Assembly (NCBI GenBank): GCA_019636475.1
Contig: JAHBXN010000002.1
Location: 62,001-126,000 of the forward strand
Direction: 5' to 3'
Length of the DNA: 64,000 nt
Source: Phycisphaerae bacterium
GTDB lineage: Bacteria > Planctomycetota > Phycisphaerae > UBA1845 > UTPLA1
Part shown: one piece after another, positions 36,040 to 45,677 of the stretch
How the letters are laid out: each line of letters begins with the position of its first letter
Position numbering within the stretch: the first letter of the stretch is position 1
Translations under genes and position numbers: made by a program
Notes under the pieces: model-generated
What the model was told of the DNA's origin: nothing
What the model saw: the letters and a program-made list of their open reading frames with translations, nothing else
Database searches by the model: none

Positions 36040-37917
36040 GTGCCCGACAGTTCAAAATTGCCAATATCTGAGCGAAGGCTCCACACGCTGATTGCACTGT
36101 TTACGGTGGCCGCCATCGTGGGCCATCTCATCCTTCGGTTTGCCGTTCAGGCTCCCCGATCCACGTGCGAAATCCCCCTGCTCGCCGCTTTGCTGCTGGG
36201 TGGCGGCCCGCTCGTGATTGAGCTCACCGTGCGTCTGCTGAGATTCGAGTTCGGCTCGGATCTGCTCGCGGGCATCTCCATCGTCACTTCAATCGTGCTG
36301 GGTGAGTATCTGGCCGGCGCGCTGGTCGTTCTCATGCTTTCGGGTGGTGAGGCATTGGAGGGTTACGCCGTTCGCAGCGCGTCGGACGTGCTTGAAGCAC
36401 TGTCCAATCGCATGCCGGCGAGGGCTCATCGCAAGACCGACGATCATTTCGAGGATGTCGCGATCGAACAGATCCGCGTCGGCGATCTGCTGATCATATT
36501 CCCCCACGAAGTGTGCCCCATTGACGGCACCGTCGTCGAAGGCCACGGCGTAATGGACGAGTCCTACCTCACGGGCGAACCTTATATGATGTCCAAGACG
36601 CCCGGATCAACCGTGCTCTCCGGCGCGATCAACGGCGAATCCGCGCTGACCATCCGTGCCGACAAGCTCGCGGTCGACTCGCGCTACGCGAAGATCATGC
36701 AGGTCATGGAGATTTCCGCGCAGCAGCGGCCGCGGCTACGCCGATTGGGTGACCAGCTCGGCGCCTACTACACGCCGATTGCGATCGCGATCGGATTGAT
36801 TGCCTGGGCACTGAGCGGGCAGAGCATCCGATTTCTGGCGGTCATGGTCATCGCCACGCCATGCCCGCTTCTGATCGCCATTCCCGTCACGATCATCGGT
36901 TCAATTTCGCTCGCCGCGAAGCGGGCAATCGTGATTCGCGATCCGATCGTTCTGGAGAGAATCGATACCTGCCGCACCGTAATGTTTGATAAAACGGGGA
37001 CGCTTACCTATGGCAAGCCGAAGCTGACCGAGCAGGTGATTGACTCGGCATTTCATCCCGGGGAGGTTCTTGCATGGGCGGCGAGCATCGAGCGATATTC
37101 CAAGCATCCGCTCTCGGGAGCCATTCTGGCAGCCGCCGAGCAGGCCGGAATCGTGACCCACGAAGCGAGTGAAATCCACGAACGCGCGGGCAAAGGGTTG
37201 TGGGGCAGGGTCGGAGGCAAGGTGGTCCGCATCACCCATCGCAATCAACTGCTCGCTGAACAGCCCGAACTGTCGTCGCGCCTTCCTGACATCGTCGGTG
37301 GCCTCGAATGCGTCATGCTCATTGACGGCCAATACGCAGCGACTTACCGATTCCGCGACACACCGCGCGCCGAGGGCGCGTTGTTTGTTCGGCATCTGGG
37401 AACCCGGCACAAGATCAATCGCGTCCTGCTCATCACCGGCGACCGCGAATCCGAGGCAAGATACCTCGCGGAACAGGTCGGAATCAGAGACATTCACTTC
37501 AGCCGGTCTCCAGAGGAGAAGCTGGAGATCGTTCGAAAGGAGACGGCACTGGCCCATACGCTCTTCGTCGGTGACGGGATCAACGACGCCCCCGCCCTGA
37601 TGGCCGCCACCGTCGGCATCGCATTCGGCAGCGACAGCGACGTGACGGTCGAAGCCGCCGGCGCGGTTGTAATGGATAGCTCCCTCGAGAAGATCGACGA
37701 ACTCCTGCACATCAGTCGTCGTATGAGAAGCATTGCACTGCAAAGCGCACTCGGCGGCATGGCGTTGAGTGTCCTCGGCATGATTCTCGCCGCAGCGGGC
37801 TACTTACCTCCCGTGGCCGGCGCGATCGCACAGGAAATCATCGATGTCTTCGCGGTGCTGAATGCCTTGCGCGTGGCATTCCCACCGAAAGCACTGATCG
37901 ACTACGACCGGAGTTGA
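36040..37917 (+). CDS. P1B-type heavy-metal-translocating ATPase with a TPC motif
   Basis: The 625-residue pump has the phosphorylation site DKTGTLT (Asp317), the P1B hallmark His-Pro dipeptide in [22 protein letters not shown] and a membrane motif TPC at residues 273-275 in [12 protein letters not shown], where Cu+ pumps have CPC. In the published P1B grouping a TPC motif marks group P1B-5, thought to move Ni or Fe; metal choice here is inferred only. No N-terminal metal-binding CxxC or His-rich domain and no hemerythrin tail is present. The start is a GTG at 36040 because no ATG is near the family start. It converges with the Mg2+ ATPase gene. Confidence 0.88.
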   Translation: MPDSSKLPISERRLHTLIALFTVAAIVGHLILRFAVQAPRSTCEIPLLAALLLGGGPLVIELTVRLLRFEFGSDLLAGISIVTSIVLGEYLAGALVVLMLSGGEALEGYAVRSASDVLEALSNRMPARAHRKTDDHFEDVAIEQIRVGDLLIIFPHEVCPIDGTVVEGHGVMDESYLTGEPYMMSKTPGSTVLSGAINGESALTIRADKLAVDSRYAKIMQVMEISAQQRPRLRRLGDQLGAYYTPIAIAIGLIAWALSGQSIRFLAVMVIATPCPLLIAIPVTIIGSISLAAKRAIVIRDPIVLERIDTCRTVMFDKTGTLTYGKPKLTEQVIDSAFHPGEVLAWAASIERYSKHPLSGAILAAAEQAGIVTHEASEIHERAGKGLWGRVGGKVVRITHRNQLLAEQPELSSRLPDIVGGLECVMLIDGQYAATYRFRDTPRAEGALFVRHLGTRHKINRVLLITGDRESEARYLAEQVGIRDIHFSRSPEEKLEIVRKETALAHTLFVGDGINDAPALMAATVGIAFGSDSDVTVEAAGAVVMDSSLEKIDELLHISRRMRSIALQSALGGMALSVLGMILAAAGYLPPVAGAIAQEIIDVFAVLNALRVAFPPKALIDYDRS

Positions 37918-37976
37918 TCCGAGCGTCCGGCGGCCGTCATTCCCGTCGCACAGGCCCGCCGCCTTGAAACACGTGA

Positions 37977-40637
37977 CTAAATCCACTGACGCCGCACCAG
38001 CCACGTCTTCACGCTCTGCGTGAGGAGCAGATAGCCCACTGTGATCCCGCTCAGCAACAGCCAGTAGAGCGGCGGCAGGTGTGTGAATCCGAGATGGGGG
38101 CCGATCACCGAGAATGGAATGGCCAGTCCGACAGCCATGATGCAGGTAGTCGTGACCATCAGCGGCCAGGAGGCGCGGCTCTGGAGAAATGGAATCTTTC
38201 GGGTGCGAATTACATAAATAATGAGCGTCTGCGTGAGCAGGCTCTCGACGAACCAGCCGGTTTGAAAAACCGAAGCCCTGTCGAGCGCCCAGCAATGGAA
38301 CACATTCAACATCATGAAAAATGTCAAATAGTCAAAAATCGATGAGCATGGGCCAATCAGAACGATGAAACGCCAGATCGACCCGATATCCCACGGACGA
38401 GGCCTGGCGATTTGTTCGGCATCCACTTCGTCGGTCGGAATGGCGGTCTGAGACAGATCGTAGAGCAGGTTGTTCGTGAGAATCTGAATCGGAGTCATCG
38501 GGAGATACGGTACGAAAAGGCTGGCCCCCAACACGCTGAACATGTTGCCGAAGTTGCTGCTCGCGCCCATCCCGATGTACTTCAGAATATTGGCGAACAC
38601 CCTTCTGCCTTCGAGCACGCCCTCGTCCAGCACCAGCAGACTCTTCTCCAGCAGGATCATGTCTGCGGATTCCCTGGCAATATCCACCGCCGCATCGACG
38701 CTCACCCCGACGTCGGCCGATCGCAATGCCGGCGCGTCGTTGATGCCGTCGCCCAGGAAGCCCACTGTATGATTTCCGGCCTGAAGCGCCTGAATGATCC
38801 GCTTCTTGTGCGCGGGAGAAACCCGCGCGAAGAGCGTGGTGCTTTCGGCTGCAACCGCGAGCTGCTCGTCGGTCATTTCCTCGACCTGACCGCCCACAAG
38901 CGCATGTTCGGTCGGGATTCCAACTTCGTGGCAGATTTTCCTCGCGACGAGCTCGTTGTCCCCCGTCACGACCTTGATTGCGACGCCATGATTCTGCAAA
39001 GCCCTTATCGCCGCGGCCGCAGATTCCTTGGGCGGATCCAGAAAGGCGACGTAGCCTTTAAGAACCATATCTGATTCATCGTCCTTACCGTACGCCTCCC
39101 CGTCCGGCTTTGGATCCCGATCCCGGTAGGCGATGGCCAACACGCGAAAGCCGTCGGCCGAGAGTCGTTCATACTCCTCCTTGAGGTCGTCGAGCAGCAG
39201 ATCGTTCAGCGGGTTCGTCTCTCCATCGAGTTCGAAATAGCGACATCGCGGAAAAATCGCCTCCGGCGCGCCCTTGCCGATGATTCGATCCTTCCCTTCA
39301 GGCGTTCGGATCACCACGGACATCATGCGGCGTTCGAAGTCGAACGGGATCTCATCGACCTTGGCATGATCCGGAATCCGGGCGTGGGCGTGTGTCTCCT
39401 CATGCGCAAGTACGGCCCGATCCAGCACATTCCTCAGGCCCGTCTGAAAATGGCTGTTCATATAAGCAAGTGCCAGGACCTCGTCATTCTCCTCGAGGGC
39501 CGCGTCACAATGCCGCTCCAGGATCACACGATCCATCGTGAGCGTGCCCGTTTTGTCCGTACATAGAATGTCGATCGCGCCGATATTCTGAATTGCATTG
39601 ATGCGCTTGACGATGACCTTCTTCCTCGACATCGCCTGCGCACCCTTGGACAGGCACACACTCACGATCATCGGCAGCATCTCAGGCGTGAGTCCGACCG
39701 CCACCGCCAGCGAGAAAAAAAAGGCCTCGCGCCAGTTTCCCTTGGTCAGTCCGTTGATGACAAAGACCAGCGGTACCATCACGAAGACCAGTCGAAGCAT
39801 CAACCAGGTGAATCGCGAGACGCCCCGATCAAAGGCCGTCGGAGCCGGGGTCGTGTCAAACGACGCGGCCATACTGCCCAGATAGGTCTGCCGTCCCGTC
39901 GCCACGACAACGGCCAGCGCTGAACCGCTGTGAACGCTCGTACCAAGAAATGCGATATTGTCCAACTCAAGAGGCGATCTGCCCGCGCCGCCCTTGTCCG
40001 CATCAAACTTTTCGATCGGGATGGATTCGCCCGTCAATGCCCCCTGAATCACAAACAGGTCCTTGGCCGAAAGAATGCGTACATCCGCGGGAATCATGTC
40101 GCCGGCGGCCAAGCGAATGAGGTCGCCCGGCGCGATGTGCGAAACAGCGCGCTCCTCGCTCCGGCCCTGACGAATCACGGCGGCGGTCGCCGAGAGCATG
40201 CTTTTCAACTTTGCCGCCGCGTAGTCCGCCTTTGCTTCCTGGATGATGCGAAGGCTGACACCCAGCGCAATCATCAGCGACATCACCACACCGGCGGACG
40301 CATCACCCGTCGCGAAGGAGATGATCGCCAGCATTAACAACAGGATGACGAGCGGATTGAATACCGCGTGCCACAAGAGGACCCACGAGCTTTTTCGACC
40401 GTCGCCCTCGACGACATTCAGGCCACATTCGGAAAGCCGGTGCTCCGCCTCGTCGTTTGTCAGCCCGTCGGAACTGGTCTTCAGCCGTTGATAGGCCGCA
40501 TCGACCGACAGCGCAGACACTTCGATCAGCAGCGGTGAGACATGGATCGAATACGTCGGCCTGGGGAATTCGCTGGGAAGGCCCACCGGCCTGGGATGCA
40601 ATGAGACGAACTTGGAGCGATGTTCACCCGTCGCCAT
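37977..40637 (-). CDS. mgtA: Magnesium-translocating P-type ATPase (P3B)
   Basis: The 886-residue protein is a full P-type ATPase with the cation ATPase N-terminal domain (about 35-100), the actuator loop IQGALTGESIPIEKFD, phosphorylation site DKTGTLTMD, the hinge [20 protein letters not shown] and the MgtA/MgtB hallmark IGPCSSIFDYLTFFMM in the last membrane block. It imports Mg2+. The ATG at 40637 was preferred to an in-frame TTG at 40664. No mgtC or regulator lies nearby and I see no Mg2+-sensor leader in the 400 bases upstream. Confidence 0.93.
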   Translation of the reverse strand: MATGEHRSKFVSLHPRPVGLPSEFPRPTYSIHVSPLLIEVSALSVDAAYQRLKTSSDGLTNDEAEHRLSECGLNVVEGDGRKSSWVLLWHAVFNPLVILLLMLAIISFATGDASAGVVMSLMIALGVSLRIIQEAKADYAAAKLKSMLSATAAVIRQGRSEERAVSHIAPGDLIRLAAGDMIPADVRILSAKDLFVIQGALTGESIPIEKFDADKGGAGRSPLELDNIAFLGTSVHSGSALAVVVATGRQTYLGSMAASFDTTPAPTAFDRGVSRFTWLMLRLVFVMVPLVFVINGLTKGNWREAFFFSLAVAVGLTPEMLPMIVSVCLSKGAQAMSRKKVIVKRINAIQNIGAIDILCTDKTGTLTMDRVILERHCDAALEENDEVLALAYMNSHFQTGLRNVLDRAVLAHEETHAHARIPDHAKVDEIPFDFERRMMSVVIRTPEGKDRIIGKGAPEAIFPRCRYFELDGETNPLNDLLLDDLKEEYERLSADGFRVLAIAYRDRDPKPDGEAYGKDDESDMVLKGYVAFLDPPKESAAAAIRALQNHGVAIKVVTGDNELVARKICHEVGIPTEHALVGGQVEEMTDEQLAVAAESTTLFARVSPAHKKRIIQALQAGNHTVGFLGDGINDAPALRSADVGVSVDAAVDIARESADMILLEKSLLVLDEGVLEGRRVFANILKYIGMGASSNFGNMFSVLGASLFVPYLPMTPIQILTNNLLYDLSQTAIPTDEVDAEQIARPRPWDIGSIWRFIVLIGPCSSIFDYLTFFMMLNVFHCWALDRASVFQTGWFVESLLTQTLIIYVIRTRKIPFLQSRASWPLMVTTTCIMAVGLAIPFSVIGPHLGFTHLPPLYWLLLSGITVGYLLLTQSVKTWLVRRQWI

Positions 40638-40975
40638 GGTTTTCGCCCGCTGCCGATTCGGCAACTGAACCCATCGTATCAGGACGGAACATTATCGCCA
40701 TTGGTGATCGAAAAACCGGTAACAGGCGGATACTCCCCGATCATCTCGAAGTGACATCAGGGTCGCAAATCGCGGTGTGTCGCAACGAAGTACGTAGAGT
40801 CGGCACACTGGGAAGGCACTCGCAACAGCAGTGGGCGGAGGACCGATTCACGACCAAAACTGACGACTGAAATATCGCCGATTTCGACGGGAGCGGGTCC
40901 GTGCGTTGTGGACAGGTTGAACCACGGTGACACCAGCAAACCGGATCACGGCGTCGGACGAAACCCATGACGGCG
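40638..40975. other. Intergenic region upstream of mgtA and of tRNA-Arg
   Basis: About 340 bases with no supported gene on either strand. It must hold the mgtA promoter (minus strand), but I could not pick one out with confidence. Confidence 0.5.
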
Positions 40976-41005
40976 TTGGCGTGCAGCCCCCGACACCTTT
41001 AGAAT
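40976..41005 (+). promoter_or_regulatory. Candidate promoter for tRNA-Arg
   Basis: TTGGCG (40976-40981), 18 bases, TAGAAT (41000-41005). Transcription would start near 41012, about 44 bases before the mature tRNA. The pattern matches the one before the succinate dehydrogenase gene. Confidence 0.35.
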
Positions 41006-41055
41006 CGGGATTTGCGTTGAACAGTTAGGACAACCCCTTGCTGATCGACCCAATA

Positions 41056-41129
41056 GCGCCCGTAGCTCAGCAGGATAGAGCAGCGGTTTCCTAAACCGCA
41101 GGTCGGAGGTTCGAATCCTCTCGGGCGCG
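41056..41129 (+). tRNA. tRNA-Arg, anticodon CCT
   Basis: A complete cloverleaf of 74 bases: acceptor GCGCCCG with CGGGCGC, D stem GCTC/GAGC, anticodon stem GCGGT/ACCGC with loop TTCCTAA (anticodon CCT), T arm GGAGG-TTCGAAT-CCTCT and discriminator G at 41129. CCA is not encoded. It reads the AGG arginine codon. Confidence 0.96.
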
Positions 41130-41291
41130 TTCCGTTCTTTGTCCGGTGATCTCGCCATCCGTTCATGATTCCTCGCGGTTTCATGGCCCGGCGGTGCGAT
41201 GGGTTCACGCTCTTGAATCGAAATATCGCCCCGGCTTCCGGCATGTCAAAATGAGAGAGACTCGGTTGCCGCCGGCCTGTTCCCGGTTCGC

Positions 41292-42602
41292 TCACTTCGC
41301 CAGATCAACGCACACCAGTTCCTTGTCGCTCCGTGCGAAGACGCTGCGGTCAGCGAAGGCCGGATGGGACCAGCACACGCCGCCGCGGCGCGAGGGGAGT
41401 TGATCGCGCGTCGGTTTGAGGATGTGGGTCCGGCTGATTTCTTCATAGCCTTTGGGAGTCAGCCGGGCGATGATCAAATCGCCTTCTTCATTGAACATCC
41501 ACATGCGCTGTTGCGGCTCGTTCCAGACGAAATGGATGGTGGACCAGCGCTCGTGCCTGACGGCCTTGTCGCTCTCCCAGATCCGATCGCCGGTCTTTGC
41601 ATCAAGGCAGCGTAGCTCACCATAGCTATCGACGCCGTAGATGTAATCACCTGCGAGCCAAGGCGTGGAGATGATGGCGTGGAGAGCGTCGGTGTGTTGT
41701 TCGTCCTTTCCACCGCGGCGCCAAAGTTCCGTCGCGCTTTTTCCATCCTTTGAGAGCCTGAGCATGAGTGAGCCATCGAAGAAATTCGTTAAGAAGAGGT
41801 AGTCACCCTCCAGGACGGGTGTGGCGATGCCGATGACCACGCGCTTGGCCGGAAACGGAATATTCCATTCAAGCCTTCCGGTTGCTGGATCCGCACCCAC
41901 TACATAACTCGCGGTGTAGCACACGAGAATACGGTTGCCTTCGCGTTCGAAGATGACCGGCGCGGAGTACGATGCGGTGTCATCAAGAGAACGCCAGAGT
42001 TCCTCCCCATTCACCTTGTTGAACGCGACCAGGCACGATTCGCCTTCGCCGCCGATCTGCACGATGACCCGATTGCCTTCGATCAGCGGCGCTCCGGATA
42101 TACCCCACACGGGCATGCGAATTTTGTATTCCGCATTGAGGTCTTTCTTCCACAGCACTTCGCCGGTCCTCGCATCAAGACAATGGAAGTGACCCATCGC
42201 CCCGATTGAAAAGGCCCGACCGCCGTCAATCGTCACGTTGGCCCGCGGACCGGCGTCGTAGTCCACTTTGTACACGGCCTCATACTCATGTGACCAGATT
42301 TTTCGGCCATCGCGAATGTCGAAGCAATGTACGCGTTCAACCTGCCTCGGATCGACGAGCCGATCCATCACATACACGCGACCTTCGGCAACCGTGGGAC
42401 CGCTGTATCCGCCGGCAATGGGGACGGACCATTTGGGATCCGTCTTCGACTTGGCGAACGTCTCGACGATGCCCGTTTCCCGCCAGATTCCGTCACGCGC
42501 CGGCCCGCGCCACTGCGGCCAATCATCCGCGCGAACGTTGGTTGTCGCCGCGGCGGCGATCAGAGCCATGGACTGAATTGCGAACAGCTTGCGATGATTC
42601 AT
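41292..42602 (-). CDS. Secreted PQQ-like beta-propeller repeat protein
   Basis: The 436-residue protein has a signal peptide ending near NVRA (residues 1-25), then the planctomycete-type opening DDWPQWRGPARDGIW. PQQ-like/WD blades follow (VHCFDIRDGRKIWSHEYEA, CLDARTGEVLWKKDL, VAFNKVNGEELWRSL, LRCLDAKTGDRIWES). The fold is like quinoprotein dehydrogenases and BamB, but catalytic PQQ ligands are not evident, so a structural or binding role outside the cytoplasm is more likely. GGAG 9 bases before the ATG at 42602 fixes the start. It converges with tRNA-Arg. Confidence 0.88.
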   Translation of the reverse strand: MNHRKLFAIQSMALIAAAATTNVRADDWPQWRGPARDGIWRETGIVETFAKSKTDPKWSVPIAGGYSGPTVAEGRVYVMDRLVDPRQVERVHCFDIRDGRKIWSHEYEAVYKVDYDAGPRANVTIDGGRAFSIGAMGHFHCLDARTGEVLWKKDLNAEYKIRMPVWGISGAPLIEGNRVIVQIGGEGESCLVAFNKVNGEELWRSLDDTASYSAPVIFEREGNRILVCYTASYVVGADPATGRLEWNIPFPAKRVVIGIATPVLEGDYLFLTNFFDGSLMLRLSKDGKSATELWRRGGKDEQHTDALHAIISTPWLAGDYIYGVDSYGELRCLDAKTGDRIWESDKAVRHERWSTIHFVWNEPQQRMWMFNEEGDLIIARLTPKGYEEISRTHILKPTRDQLPSRRGGVCWSHPAFADRSVFARSDKELVCVDLAK

Positions 42603-42809
42603 GCTGGGCCACTCCGTATCACGAGATTTCGCTGAACCGGCGGCTTCCGTCGTTTCGGACAGACTTCTCGACAAATTCGACGGCCGATCGGATCCAATGC
42701 CGCAATGAGGTGCCATTGTAGTGGGAATGCCCGGGGATTTCCGGATGCAAACACGCGGGATCCGAATTACATTCAGTCCGGTCCACGAGACCGCCATGGG
42801 AGTACAGCC

Positions 42810-43568
42810 ATGAACGATCACGACACCCAGCATCCCGCCTATTCTTCCGCGCAGGAGATCGAGAGGCGCCGGGCTTTTATTGAGCAGTTCCGCGCGTGCC
42901 CGATTCCGGAGCAGGAGTTGCTGGTCAATCTGGGACTGTTTATCAACCGGCAGTCGATGTCCCGCATGCTCTACATTCACGACCTGTTTCGGCGCATCGT
43001 GCCCGTACATGGTGTCATCATGGAGTTCGGTGTGCGATGGGGACAGAACCTCGCGCTGTTCTCATCGTTCAGGGGAATCTACGAACCCTACAACTTCAAT
43101 CGGAAGATCATCGGATTCGACACGTTCGCCGGTTTCCCGGCCGTCGCTGAAGAGGACGGTCGATCGGAACAGGTCCGAATCGGCGGATTCGGCGTCACGG
43201 CGGATTACAAGGAATATCTTCATTCCCTGCTTCAGTATCATGAGTCGGAAAGCCCGCTGCCTCACATCCGCAAATTCGAGTTGGTTGAGGGTGACGCAAC
43301 AAAGACACTTCCGGTTTATCTTGAGCGACACCCGGAGACGATCGTGGCCTTGGCCTACTTCGACTTTGACCTGTATGACCCGACGCGGGCCTGCCTCGAG
43401 CTGATTCGGGAGCGCGTTCCACGCGGCGGCATTATCGCATTTGACGAGTTGAACTGCCGCGAATTTCCGGGTGAAACGCGAGCGGTAATGGATGTCTTCG
43501 GTATTCATCGCTGCCGCCTGGAGCGCACGTCTCATAATCCGACGCCAGGCTTCATGGTCATCGAATAG
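42810..43568 (+). CDS. TylF/MycF-like SAM-dependent O-methyltransferase
   Basis: The 252-residue protein has the SAM site IMEFGVRWGQNLALF, the FDTFAGFP loop and YFDFDLYDPTRACLELI, as in macrocin O-methyltransferase (TylF) relatives, which methylate sugars of macrolides or surface glycans. RGGIIAFDELNCREFPGE supplies the metal-binding acidic residues. GGGAG lies 7 bases before the ATG at 42810. It stands alone on its strand, diverging from the PQQ-like gene. A glycan substrate fits the sugar-related genes further right, but that is inference. Confidence 0.82.
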   Translation: MNDHDTQHPAYSSAQEIERRRAFIEQFRACPIPEQELLVNLGLFINRQSMSRMLYIHDLFRRIVPVHGVIMEFGVRWGQNLALFSSFRGIYEPYNFNRKIIGFDTFAGFPAVAEEDGRSEQVRIGGFGVTADYKEYLHSLLQYHESESPLPHIRKFELVEGDATKTLPVYLERHPETIVALAYFDFDLYDPTRACLELIRERVPRGGIIAFDELNCREFPGETRAVMDVFGIHRCRLERTSHNPTPGFMVIE

Positions 43569-44100
43569 GTCGGTCCACGATCGATTCGAATGCCGGGATG
43601 TGAAAAAGGAGAAACGCCGGGGACCTTTGGGAGCCGCCCGGCGCTTTCCGGAGGGGGGAATAGGCTTATTGAAGCTGTTTCAGGACCCTGTACTCAATGA
43701 ACCTCGGCCCGAGAAGCACATGCTCTGAAACAGGTGCTCATCTGGAATAGATGTTACAGGCCGGCCCATACCCCTGCAAAAGGGTATTCGCCCTAAATTT
43801 GCAATCGAATATCGACCGAAGTGCCTGAAAGCTGACACAGTGTACGGAAAAACACGCATCCCCCCCCCCCCCGGAAAAGGATTGGCCGAGAATCCAACCG
43901 GCGGTTTCATTTCCGCGCAATCGCGTTTTTGCGAACCGGCCTCCGGCAATCGTATCCTTAACTCCAACAGGAACAGTTCGCCGACGTTGCGGTCAAGACG
44001 CTGTACGCGCCGCGATAAAGGAAATGTTGAGGTAGCGGCGTCGCGCGGGCGATCATCAAGGTGCGCGCGGGCATCGATGCCATGGCGGGCCGAGGAACAT
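43569..44100 (+). other. Leader/intergenic region before the GGDEF gene, with inverted repeat and 13-C run
   Basis: About 530 bases without a supported gene. It holds a perfect 9-base inverted repeat, CTGTTTCAG at 43675-43683 and CTGAAACAG at 43725-43733, 41 bases apart, and a run of 13 C at 43860-43872. An open frame in phase with the GGDEF gene starts with GTG at 43840 and passes through the C run, but has no ribosome binding site or family similarity. Confidence 0.55.
43860..43872 (+). repeat. Run of 13 C
   Basis: Longest homopolymer in the window, 228 bases before the GGDEF start. It lies in the same phase as an upstream extension of that gene, so a length change would join or separate the extension if it is ever translated. 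Confidence 0.85.
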
Positions 44101-45555
44101 ATGCCCTTTCAAAGCAACAAGCCCGTCGCAACGCGCAAGTTCATCCGCTTCACAATGATTGCCTTCGCCTTGGCACTCGTCTGCGCGGCGATGGCGGCGC
44201 ACGAGTTCCGTCGCAGTGCAGCGACGAGAGAACTGTTCGCACAGGACGCCGAACGAATCGCACGGGACGTGATTGACGAATTCGGTCGGGCGGTGGATCC
44301 GGATCTTCACAATCTGCAATCTCTTTGCTCACGATCCCTCTCGAAACGACAGGTATTCGTCGCTCGCGTAATGGATTCGACGGGCAAGGTCCTGGCACAT
44401 GCTGAGAAAACGTCCGCCTTCGAAAGCGTTCTCGCCCGATCGTCGAGCCGCGAGGTACCTGACGGCGGCGCCCTCGCTGAAATGATCGACACCGCCCAGC
44501 TGAAGGAACCTGCCGACGGCATCTATGCGATCGTCACGACGAAGCTTCATAGCGCTAGCGCATCAAATCCGCTCACTCTGGCGGTCATCGCCCGCGTGGA
44601 CTTGCGCGGCATCGATGCAAAAGCGGACCTGTGGCAGTTTCATCTGCCATTGGCGTGCATCATGATCGCTGGGTTGTTCGTGGTGGACGCTCGATTGAAT
44701 CGCCGGTTGGTCGATCCGCTGACCACGCTTGCCCGTACAAGCGCCGAATTCGACCCGTGTGCCGAACCGACCGAATCCGAGCCGGAAGCGCCAGTCGATT
44801 CTTTGGCCGCGCGAGGCAGTCTGGCGGAGTTGTTGTCGCTCAACGAGAGCATTTCGGCCGCTCAAATGCACTGTCGGCTTTGGCGGCGAATGACCCAGAT
44901 CACCGAACGACGCGTCGATTCGCAAGTTGCCCGCGAAACAAAACGGATCATTTCGGACCTGAATCGCGTGCGAAAGGAGGCGTGGCAGGACGCATTGACC
45001 GGCGTTAACAACCGGCGCTACCTCGAAGAGCAATTTCCGCCGATTTTTGACGCCCAGTTCAACGCGAACCGCGACCTCAGCGTCATCATGTTTGATCTCG
45101 ACAACTTCAAACAGGTCAATGACACGATCGGACACGGTGCCGGCGATGACGTGCTTCGCTTTACCGGCGAGCTGCTCCGGCAGTGCGTCCGGTCAGATGA
45201 TTGCGCAATCCGCTACGGCGGCGATGAATTCATCGTCATCCTGCCCGGTGCATCGGCCGATTCCGCCGCCCGGCTGGCCAATCGCATTCTGTCCTTGTTC
45301 GCACAGCGACTTCGGGCCATGTTTGACAAAACGCTGCTGCCGACACTGACCGCTGGCGTTGCGAGCATCTTCGGCAACAGGGCCAAGACGCCGGGAGAGC
45401 TACTCGCCTGTGCGGATCACGCCCTCCTGTCGGCAAAACAAGCCGGCAAGGCCCAAGCCGTGACGTCACCAATCGATGCGGCACATTTCCGCCAATCGGG
45501 ACGCACCATGCGTATCCAAGTTCGTTCGTCGACACCACTGCCCGCGAAACTATAA
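44101..45555 (+). CDS. Membrane-bound diguanylate cyclase (GGDEF)
   Basis: The 484-residue protein has two membrane helices (about 17-36 and 180-196) framing an extracytoplasmic sensor of about 140 residues, a cytoplasmic linker, and a C-terminal GGDEF domain. The active site is intact (RYGGDEF, 373-377) and an RxxD inhibitory site lies exactly five residues before it (RSDD, 364-367), so it should make cyclic di-GMP with product inhibition. AGGA is 5 bases before the ATG at 44101. The sensed signal is unknown. Confidence 0.93.
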   Translation: MPFQSNKPVATRKFIRFTMIAFALALVCAAMAAHEFRRSAATRELFAQDAERIARDVIDEFGRAVDPDLHNLQSLCSRSLSKRQVFVARVMDSTGKVLAHAEKTSAFESVLARSSSREVPDGGALAEMIDTAQLKEPADGIYAIVTTKLHSASASNPLTLAVIARVDLRGIDAKADLWQFHLPLACIMIAGLFVVDARLNRRLVDPLTTLARTSAEFDPCAEPTESEPEAPVDSLAARGSLAELLSLNESISAAQMHCRLWRRMTQITERRVDSQVARETKRIISDLNRVRKEAWQDALTGVNNRRYLEEQFPPIFDAQFNANRDLSVIMFDLDNFKQVNDTIGHGAGDDVLRFTGELLRQCVRSDDCAIRYGGDEFIVILPGASADSAARLANRILSLFAQRLRAMFDKTLLPTLTAGVASIFGNRAKTPGELLACADHALLSAKQAGKAQAVTSPIDAAHFRQSGRTMRIQVRSSTPLPAKL

Positions 45556-45677
45556 TACACGCGAGTCGCGTGAGGGGAGTGTCCGCCGTGCGCAGAAGCG
45601 TTCGCGGTAATCGATGCGCGTCGCGCCGCGAGGCTCAGGCCTCGGTTGTCGCGATGCCGAACATCCGCGACACCCGG

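Noticed and set aside
36901-37743. 280-codon open frame on the minus strand
   Set aside because: Antisense to the catalytic part of the P1B ATPase.
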